Of a stretch of DNA of 64,000 nucleotides, positions 58,101-64,000 are shown piece after piece. The DNA comes from Nectonema munidae (taxonomy: Eukaryota > Nematomorpha > Nectonematoida > Nectonematidae), in the NCBI GenBank assembly GCA_030549495.1, contig JAUIRK010000745.1:62001-126000 (forward strand), in the 5' to 3' direction. Position numbers and translations under genes: made by a program. The stretch's first letter is position 1; the number at the start of each line of letters is the position of its first letter. The notes under the pieces are model-generated. The model was not told the DNA's origin. It saw only the letters and a program-made list of their open reading frames with translations, and made no database searches.

Positions 58101-61100
58101 GCTAAGAACCAAAAAGTAGGGACAGGTTGAGAATTCTTGTAGGCAAGATTTTTAGTGAAAAAAGATGCACAAAACAGGGTCCATTATGGGTACATCACGT
58201 AAACATTTGGAAATCAGGATAGTGAACTGAATGTCGAGGGAAAAGCGCGCCAAACGTCGCCAAGCAGTAGAGGAGAGAAGTTGAATTGTGAAAAATGAGA
58301 AAGTAAAAGTGAAGAGAAAGATGTGAGTGAGCAAGGCAATTGCAGGAATGCGTTCAAAGGAGTCATAACTCAAAGAAGCAACAAAATTTGCTAATTCAAT
58401 AGTGTTTAAGAAAGGAGTGTCAAATCAAAGAAGTGACCTAATTAAATCAAAGGTTAGTTGGTTATTCATAATAAGATGTTTGACGAATGTGTCCATTAAA
58501 TAACTTGAAAAAAAGTAGGAATAAAGTAAATTGAAAAATTTCTAAGGACACCAAAAACTCTTGATGTTTTTGAAATAAATCTCTTTATCAAGGATATAAA
58601 AATTTTAAAGCGGAATCTTGAAATAAAAAAAGCAGATGAGATCAATTTTTATATGCTTGATGAAGACATTTGGCTCGAAAACGTTTGGATTCAGTATTGA
58701 CTTCAAATTTTGTCGATGAGAATTAAGGAATAAGATTAATAATTTCTCGTGTTGTAGGATGCCTACAATCCTTTCCTTTCGTGGCGGTTCCAGCGCATGT
58801 AGCCAGCTTCCCATAAAATTTTGGGCATTAGAACAATTGAATGATTTACAGTTTCAAAATGAATTAGGCAAGCATACAACTAACCTTAAGAAAAAGATCG
58901 TTTATATTGCAAGAAAACACAATTGCATATGAAATTGAAAACCCACTATTTATTGTCAAAGGCGATTCTCCCTGACTGTTTCATCAAAGAAAATGGACTT
59001 TTTGGCAGTATTATGCCCATGATCCTTTTTTAAGGACCAAGGTATCTAGTCGCCTAGCTAAATAATGAATATGAAATAAGTCTTTCCAACACTATACTGG
59101 GAAACTAGATAGACAAATGTATAAGATATATAAATTTCAGAAAAATCAAACGCCCCGTTACTATGTGAACACAAACTTTAAACTAGAGCAAAGCAATTTT
59201 GCCATTTACCACCAAGATGTTCTTTTTCTTCATTTTCCAAGCAAAGAAATCGAAAGTATAAATGATTTATACGTCTGTAAGAAGGTTATTTTTTATTATC
59301 GAACAATAAAATGATTGAAAGTCATGGTTGTTTCATATGTAAAAATTTCATTGGTCCTAAAATAAGGACCATGAGCTTACGGGTTAAATAGTGACCAAGA
59401 AAGCTCCCGCAGTATTTGATTCAAGAAGGAAGTACCTGTGGCATATCCAAACATGATACCTTGATCACCAGCACCAATGTTCAAGTAATCAGCTTCTAAA
59501 AAGAGAAAATAGGTGTAATAGCTAAACGCTTGTATAATAAATGCGATATCGTAAAGATATGCATGTAAGCGTGGATGCTAGTATAGGCACCTCGATACTA
59601 CCTTGAGCTGCGGGCGAACTGGGTAGCCAGTATGCTAATCTGAATAAAGTTTCCATGAGAATAGAGAGGTACCAACCACAATGACTATCTCAGCTCGTTT
59701 TAATGGCCATATCACATTTCCATTGTTAATTCATTCAAGTTTTTTCTAGTAAGCCCATTTTTTCTTTTTGTTCAATGTTTAACAAAGTTTACCAGTATTC
59801 CCTAAAGGCAAACGAAGTCAACTTTTAATTGTTTGCTTGAAATTAATTTCATCAAATGTTATAATATACTAGCCGGTCCCGTGGTCGTTTCGAGCGAAGC
59901 AACACACACACATGCTTATTATTTCTATACTAGCCGGTCCTGTAGTCATTTTTAGAGTAGTGCTTCGCACTTCGACTAAAGAAGGGCCAAAAATAAAATT
60001 GAAATGATAGGAATGTAGTCTGGAATCTTTTTCATATTAACATATTTGCTAGTTGTATTAGAGAAAGTATATTCCTGCCAGACTCCTATTTTTAATATAA
60101 AAGTTAACATAAATAAGGAATTCATTATAAAGTTGCGTAGACACAAGTTTTAAAAACATTTCAAAATTCTGCCAAGTTTTTATTATAACGCGTCTTGAGA
60201 TCGTCTTGGAAGAAGGGCCACCCATTTAATCGATTCGCTTACATCTCCGTTCAGTATAATTGTAAAAGATAAGAACCATTATAGAACGCTTAAAAAACAA
60301 ATAGAACGGTTTCAATACATCATTATTACTGAGATTCTCGAATGGTTCGTGAAAAAAATGTTGATAACCACTACTTCAGAGAAATTAAAACTAAAAAAAA
60401 TTGTTGAAAATAAAAATGGCTTGGCCTTAAAATGGGCCAATTATATGTTTTAAAACATTCATTTAGATCCAATTATTTAAAAATTTGATAGGAAAATTTG
60501 AAGGTTTAGGATCTTTTTTGGAGTATTGCGAAAAACATGGTTCAAAAATTTTAACATCAAAAATTGATCTACTGGAAAATTAATAGTATGTAGAAATAAT
60601 CACTGTAATTGCGTGGCATAACAACAAGTAAACGTTATTATTGTTAAAAATGGACTTTAGATTTAATTCGAATCGAGTAGAACCGACAAGTCACCATTGC
60701 TCCGCGAATATCTTCACAAGATAAATCCAAAAACACATACAAATCCACCCCGTTCAGTTTGCAATCAACATCCACACAACACTCCTCATTTATTTAACTG
60801 GCCACATATTATCACGACACTCAAACCCATTCGCTTATGGTCAAAGCCATGGAAAATAATTAATCTACTTACTTTGTGGGGAAACCGTTTAGCAGAAGCT
60901 TGGATCTGACTCATTTACATTTATTATTTCTAGCCATATGTAGAAGCCTGCAAAAACCCAGCAGTACCTTATGGTGGATTTTTGCGGGTTGGCTGAAATT
61001 ACACTGGTTTATGGCTGCTGCTGCGAAAGTGCAAATGCTCTGCGCATGTTGCAAATATGACATCACAATCTGTGTTTTTAGAGATGCGCTCTTGGATGTG

Positions 61101-61685
61101 TTGTGTGAAGGGCATCCTTGACAAGAACAGACCTAATGACGAAGTCGCAAGAGAGAAAGCTCGTGAGGAGGTGGGAGAGTTAGTCGGACGAGATACCATC
61201 AACTAAGGTATAGCTGCGCATGATGCTTGATGATTTAGATCAAGCTGAGTTAACGTTTCAGGCATCGCGTTAGATAAAGCCGGTTAAAATTGGCGAATAA
61301 CTTTTGGGCGCACAACTTGACATCCCTTACATATCTAGCAAAAGTAGGATACCATTGAGCGTAGCTTGGACAATCTCCTGGTGTTGTTTCTCAATGGCGA
61401 CCATGACATTGCACGTCTTGTAATCAAAGCCTTTGCTTGAATCGTCATAGCCAATTTCTTTGATCGTATCCCTCACAATTTGGGAATAGTTGACGTTTGC
61501 TTTAGATGTTATTTCGCCAAAGACAAATATCAGGCCTGTCTTGCAGCATGTTTCTTAAAAGATAAAAGAGGTCTAAAAAGGGCAGCAAAGAAGTAGTATT
61601 ATTTTACCACATGCAACTTTGGCATTTGGGTCTTGTGCGAGGTGAGCATCCAATATCGCATCACTTATCTGATCACAAATCTTAT
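52029..61685 (-). CDS. S-adenosylmethionine synthetase (methionine adenosyltransferase), 5' exon(s) outside window
   Basis: Makes S-adenosylmethionine from methionine and ATP in the cytosol. Seven exons, transcribed right to left: 61685-61608, 61553-61353, 59495-59436, 57646-57528, 52844-52626, 52497-52181, 52131-52029. Every junction is GT-AG and codon phases fit throughout. Together they give about 365 codons; only the N-terminal part with the FTSESV.EGHP region is missing, agreeing with the usual length of about 395. The signatures '[13 protein letters not shown]' (ATP/methionine binding) and 'GGGAFSGKD' (phosphate loop) are both present. One unusual spot: '[13 protein letters not shown]' where most family members have [13 protein letters not shown]. 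Introns are 54, 1857, 1789, 4683, 128 and 49 nt. The reading frame is intact in every exon, so this is a functional host gene. Confidence 0.95.
52181..52497 (-). CDS. MAT exon, phosphate-binding signature
   Basis: 317 nt; acceptor TTTTTTTAG, non-standard donor ATCAA|GTTGAT. Encodes '[20 protein letters not shown]', '[20 protein letters not shown]' (signature 2), '[20 protein letters not shown]', '[20 protein letters not shown]' and 'LRPGSIIK'. Confidence 0.95.
52626..52844 (-). CDS. MAT exon, central domain
   Basis: 219 nt, exactly 73 codons; acceptor CATTTTTAG, donor CCCATG|GTTCGT. Encodes '[20 protein letters not shown]', '[19 protein letters not shown]' and '[12 protein letters not shown]'. 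Frames on the plus strand here are shadows. Confidence 0.95.
53134..54173 (+). mobile_element. internally deleted piggyBac in MAT intron
   Basis: TTAA at 53134-53137 and 54170-54173 bound the element. Left terminus CCCATTATATAGTAATGTTC with 'TATGGCAACA'; right terminus, read inward, TTACTCTTGCCAATTGGCAA with CA, similar in the 'GGCAACA' part. The inside (plus strand) carries piggyBac scraps: '[17 protein letters not shown]', '[19 protein letters not shown]' and the C-terminal Cys finger '[20 protein letters not shown]' ending '[12 protein letters not shown]' and a stop. The catalytic centre is missing, so it could move only in trans. Length 1.04 kb. Confidence 0.75.
54174..54619. other. MAT intron, no recognised feature
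   Basis: AT-rich intronic sequence without motif. Confidence 0.35.
54620..54890 (+). pseudogene. GIY-YIG-like endonuclease fragment of a retroelement
   Basis: The 83-codon frame contains '[20 protein letters not shown]' preceded by a Cys-spaced stretch ('[17 protein letters not shown]'). The 'YIGE(T/S)SR....R..EH' pattern is the core of GIY-YIG nucleases attached to Penelope-like and some other retroelements. Isolated, short and on the strand opposite to MAT; attribution is tentative. Confidence 0.4.
55430..55900 (+). mobile_element. LINE fragment, RT thumb region
   Basis: At 55660-55800 the frame reads '[20 protein letters not shown]' and '[20 protein letters not shown]', the 'LLGV.ID..L.W..HI......K....G.L...R' block that follows the palm of LINE reverse transcriptases. 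An upstream frame (55430-55612, '[20 protein letters not shown]') may be part of the same element. Lies in the large MAT intron on the opposite strand. Confidence 0.5.
55901..57527. other. MAT intron, no recognised feature
   Basis: Intronic sequence; 56400-56900 is purine-rich on the plus strand. No coding motif recognised. At 57100-57140 a 'GCAGGGGC...GGATGCGCGTCC' pair resembles hAT ends but is not convincing. Confidence 0.35.
57528..57646 (-). CDS. MAT exon
   Basis: 119 nt; acceptor TCTCTTTAAG, donor CCCAG|GTAAGT. Encodes '[20 protein letters not shown]'-like sequence and '[15 protein letters not shown]', the family's 'DETEE..PL....AHKL' and 'LPWLRPD.KTQ' blocks; ends at phase 0. Confidence 0.95.
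57647..59435. other. MAT intron, no recognised feature
   Basis: 1789-nt intron with short motif-free frames only. Confidence 0.45.
59436..59495 (-). CDS. MAT exon, 60 nt, ATP/methionine-binding signature
   Basis: A micro-sized exon encoding '[19 protein letters not shown]', MAT signature 1; acceptor TCTTTTTAG, donor CACAG|GTACTT. It begins and ends in phase 1, so the Glu and Asp at its borders are split codons. Confidence 0.95.
59866..59965 (+). repeat. duplicated dispersed-repeat start
   Basis: ATACTAGCCGGTCC occurs at 59866-59879 and again at 59927-59940, each followed by a similar 'GT(G/A)GTC(G/A)TTT' and a 'CGAGCGAAGC' or 'GTGCTTCGCAC' block. 'TACTAGCC' followed by a GC-rich 'CGAAGC' motif is a common start of interspersed repeats in invertebrates. 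Here two truncated copies sit 61 bp apart within the MAT intron. Confidence 0.5.
59966..61010. other. MAT intron, no recognised feature
   Basis: AT-rich intronic sequence; the plus-strand frame 60697-60909 has no motif I know. Confidence 0.35.
61011..61206 (+). other. small ORFs opposite to MAT, doubtful
   Basis: Two overlapping plus-strand frames stand out by GC content: one begins [19 protein letters not shown] (from about 61011, ends at 61121), the other [20 protein letters not shown] then '[20 protein letters not shown]' (about 61082-61204, stop TAA). A CTGTGTTTTTAG acceptor-like site precedes the second. No family recognised; could be a small exon, a repeat scrap or chance. Confidence 0.2.
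61353..61553 (-). CDS. MAT exon
   Basis: 201 nt; acceptor CTTTTAAG, donor AATG|GTATCC. Encodes '[20 protein letters not shown]', '[20 protein letters not shown]' and '[20 protein letters not shown]', the N-terminal domain beta strands of MAT. Confidence 0.95.
61608..61685 (-). CDS. MAT exon (first in window)
   Basis: 78 nt between acceptor TTTTTTTCAG and donor G|GTAAAA. Encodes '[20 protein letters not shown]', the segment after the N-terminal 'EGHPD' of MAT, with the Asp codon shared with the missing upstream exon (phase 1 start). Confidence 0.95.
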
Positions 61686-62095
61686 CTGAAAAAAACATTA
61701 AATTGTAATTCAACTTATAATGAATAACTTAAATATTGATTCCTTCACTATCGATGGCTTTTTTCTATGTGGTAACAGTGTTGGAAATAAGTGTCAATGC
61801 ATTCCACACTTCACGTGGAATACACATCGAATTCGTTAAAAAAGTAGGATAGCGTTTCTGATAAGCAGCTGTACAGAAGTAGAGAACAACGTCAGCACAA
61901 CAAACTAGTGGTAGTAGAAGCAAATTGCCTTGTCTATCATATCAGAGCCCTAAGATTAATTTTATTTTTAAAATAAAAGCACATTTATATTTCATTCGCA
62001 ATCATGTTGGCTTAGGGTCAACAAAACAAAATTTCTGTATGACGAGGCTGCATGCTTTACTGCACTCAAATGAGTAGGGCACTATCCAATCTAAT
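61686..62095. other. MAT upstream intron, no exon found
   Basis: I searched by eye for the expected N-terminal MAT exon (FTSESVGEGHP on the minus strand) here and to 64000 and did not find it, so it lies beyond the window. Confidence 0.5.
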
Positions 62096-62532
62096 TTTCT
62101 AAAAGTAAGAGTTGCTGCTTGTTTATAAAGGATGTATGATGATCGCATAAAGGATGCAATGATCCTTCGAGCACTTGATAATGTAAGATAAGAGAATAAA
62201 AGAGGGAATGCAGACTTTCGAGTCGTATCACAGTATCTCAAAGGGCCTTGCAGTATTTTTGAGCAAACACATGTTGATGATCCACCAGATTTTTCTCATC
62301 TTCTTCTGTCACAGTGATTTTATTTCTCTTTCTGTCTCCTTCGCTCTTTTTCTCTTCCGCTTTCTCTGCTAAAACTCAATCACTCAAGCTCTCATATCTC
62401 TAATTTGTATTTAGAGTTAAATTAAAAATATTTTTATTTTATCTCATTAGAAACAAGTTTTAGTGGAATATAAGTTCAATATTTTCAGAAGCTTTTTTCA
62501 TGATACCAAAGTCCAGCTATTCGTGCGCCCTG
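62096..62532 (+). repeat. dispersed repeat, copy 2 (hAT family of the 12-kb element), empty MITE site
   Basis: Matches 12071-12640 in order. It ends near TCGTGCGCCCTG (62521-62532), comparable to the right terminus GTGCGCCCCTG of the 12-kb hAT. It lacks the MITE present in copy 1. The left terminus was not found. Confidence 0.65.
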
Positions 62533-63238
62533 TATTTAATGGGTTATGACCAATCTTACTAAAGGCAAACAGCATTCACCTTAATCCAGAATATCACAAG
62601 AGGCATTTTTAAAAACACATATAACTTTTATGAATAAAATTTAAATCATTTACCTGCTTATAAATTTCATTAACAAAACATTTGAAGGAAAGTGCAAAAA
62701 CATTGCAAACTGCTCAAGGCAATCTGGATAAAAAGAATGACGATTACTGTCTCTCCATGTCCTAATGAGAAAGTCTCAAACAAAAAACTCGTAAAAAGAG
62801 TATATATCAGTGAGATATCACACTGAAAACTTTATTTATCAAGTGTTTCGAGTTTCTTTATTGAGATAAAAATAATAAGTTGTAAAGGCAATAAACAGTT
62901 GGAAAGAAGCTACAATAAAGTAAAGTGCATAAAGTTTTAAACTTTTTATAATTAATTAATGGAGGTAAAACATTTATTTACGAAAAAAAGAACGAAAATT
63001 TTCAATAAAGATAAATTTGTCATCGGCAGATCATCATACTGTTGGCAAATTAAGGGCGAAGAATGAATTGCGGTCAAAAAGTCGATACGCCTGCTTTTCC
63101 TTCCTCGCACTTAATTTGCTAACGGTATGATGACCTTTGGAAAAAAATTGGAATGAATCGTGTTGTTTTGTCTTAGATAAAAAGGTTTGAGAATAAATTG
63201 ATCATCTTTTTGAAGGCAGTGTAAGAAAGGCACTAAAG
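62533..63238. other. no recognisable feature
   Basis: AT-rich, no gene or clear repeat boundary. Confidence 0.35.
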
Positions 63239-63369
63239 CAGTGTTTTCCTAACTTTTTTGGGCCGCGACACACTCTTTACATAGAAAAATTCCACGGCAC
63301 ACCACCAAGCAAATATTTCAAAAAAAGTATTAAATGAAATATTATAATTAATAGTATCCTTGTAATCCA
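63239..63369. mobile_element. hAT terminus, interrupted by piggyBac
   Basis: CAGTGTTTTCCTAACTTTTT (63239-63258) followed by GGGCCGCGACACAC is a hAT-type end of the 'CAGTG.TTCCCAAC' kind. About 130 bp further on, a TTAA marks where a piggyBac begins, so the rest of the hAT should lie past the window. Confidence 0.55.
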
Positions 63370-64000
63370 TTAACCGTTTGGTGTCCAATAATCAAAAAAA
63401 TAAATTTTCCATTCCAAATGAGTTTTTATGGATTTTTAATCACTATATTGAGTACATGTATCTTTTTGATTTATTAGAAAACATCACATGCAAGTGACAA
63501 ATGCAATGCTCCACATGTGGAACATTGGCTACTTTACTATGGTATTGTTATATACAAGAAAAAAGAAGGCCACTTTTAAGGCACCTGCATAGACACATGT
63601 GTGAGTAATGAATCATTATAAAGCAAACACCCTCTTCATTTCTTGTGCTAAAAATTATATCGCTTTTTTCTTCCTTGTTTTCCAGTCTTTTCTTTAGTTT
63701 TCGCTTGATGGAATTTGTTACTTTGAATTCAGTTGTGAACTACATAGATGATTTAAATGATAAAGAGTATTCTATTTGTATTTTGCCTCCTGAAAAGTCT
63801 TGTTTTTCTGATGCTGAAGAAATAGATGAAGATTTACCCGAAGACGTTGTTGCATCTGATGTAACTGGGGAATTGGAAGTGTTCACTAATAACCCTAGTA
63901 AAAATACAAATATTTCACATTTTACTGCTAATTGGAAAAAAGTTTTAAATTTGACAAAGTTCTTTCATCAGACACAAGTAGTAAAAAATATTTTGATCAT
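63370..64000 (+). mobile_element. piggyBac element, 5' end (continues beyond window)
   Basis: TTAA at 63370-63373 followed by CCGTTTGGTGTCCAATAATC matches a piggyBac terminus, and a transposase frame starts 335 bp inside. Its frame is open to the window end, unlike the other piggyBac copies here, so it may be the youngest. Confidence 0.6.
63708..64000 (+). CDS. piggyBac transposase N-terminal part (partial)
   Basis: From ATG at 63708 the frame stays open for 97 codons to the edge. It starts MEFVTLNSVVNYIDDLNDKE and continues with the acidic stretch 'FSDAEEIDEDLPEDVVASDV', as found at the N-terminus of PGBD2/PGBD3-like transposases before the first structured block ('ISHFTANWKKVLN'). No catalytic residue is inside the window, so activity cannot be judged. 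Confidence 0.6.
   Translation, partial: MEFVTLNSVVNYIDDLNDKEYSICILPPEKSCFSDAEEIDEDLPEDVVASDVTGELEVFTNNPSKNTNISHFTANWKKVLNLTKFFHQTQVVKNILI

Noticed and set aside
61084-61121. 'LCEGHP' on the plus strand as the missing MAT N-terminal 'CEGHP' exon
   Set aside because: It is on the wrong strand and 3' of exons already placed, has a stop right after the motif, and is not followed by DKICDQ; chance resemblance.
1-64000. CRISPR array, bacterial operon or phage-like defence system
   Set aside because: The tandem repeats have 145-157-bp units without unique spacers, and gene structure with introns is eukaryotic throughout.

Overview
The window is AT-rich, gene-poor animal nuclear DNA that looks like an arthropod, possibly a copepod crustacean. 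The arguments are the mix of young and old DNA transposons (hAT, piggyBac, Tigger/pogo, Merlin), CR1/Jockey-like and RTE-like LINEs, BEL/Pao LTR fossils, a tRNA-derived SINE, a repeat-borne protein of a type I associate with arthropods, and spliced genes with introns from about 50 nt to several kb. Species assignment is inference. I see no bacterial features, CRISPR array, rRNA or free-standing tRNA gene.

One clear host gene is present: S-adenosylmethionine synthetase (methionine adenosyltransferase) on the minus strand, seven coding exons from 61685 down to 52029, all phases compatible, with the N-terminal exon(s) lying beyond the right edge. Its large introns hold an internally deleted piggyBac (53134-54173), LINE debris and a small ORF on the opposite strand. 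A second, much weaker host-gene candidate is at 17.9-19.0 kb (minus).

Layout: 0.7-2.7 kb hAT; 3.6 kb BEL LTR-like scrap; 4.2-5.1 kb Tigger and hAT fragments; 5.6-7.7 kb piggyBac; 7.7-8.1 kb Tigger fragment; 8.9-10.5 kb piggyBac; 11.1-16.1 kb piggyBac interrupted by a 2.8-kb hAT with perfect 8-bp target duplication, which itself holds a MITE, a SINE and a Mutator-like element with tandem-repeat termini and a 10-bp target duplication; 19.9-21.4 kb repeat-borne gene; 21.9-26.1 kb a hAT-like transposase gene split by a fossil negative-strand RNA virus nucleoprotein gene joined to the 3' end of a retroelement; 26.6-28.4 kb BEL/Pao fossil; 29.3-31.4 kb LINE; 31.5-33.3 kb Tigger with TIRs and TA duplication; 33.4-34.1 kb Merlin; 34.2-35.3 kb two minisatellites; 35.5-37.4 kb piggyBac; 38.1 kb SINE; 39.5-49.2 kb a cluster of three LINEs in opposing orientation, one split by a hAT carrying a SINE; 49.8-50.5 kb RTE-like endonuclease fragment; 52-61.7 kb the MAT gene; 62.1-62.5 kb second copy of the 12-kb hAT repeat; 63.2-64.0 kb a hAT end into which a piggyBac with an open N-terminal reading frame has inserted.

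The main biological story is layered transposition, readable as a relative chronology from nesting. The most unusual object is the virus nucleoprotein fossil with an apparently preserved mononegaviral gene-end signal, fused to a retroelement tail.
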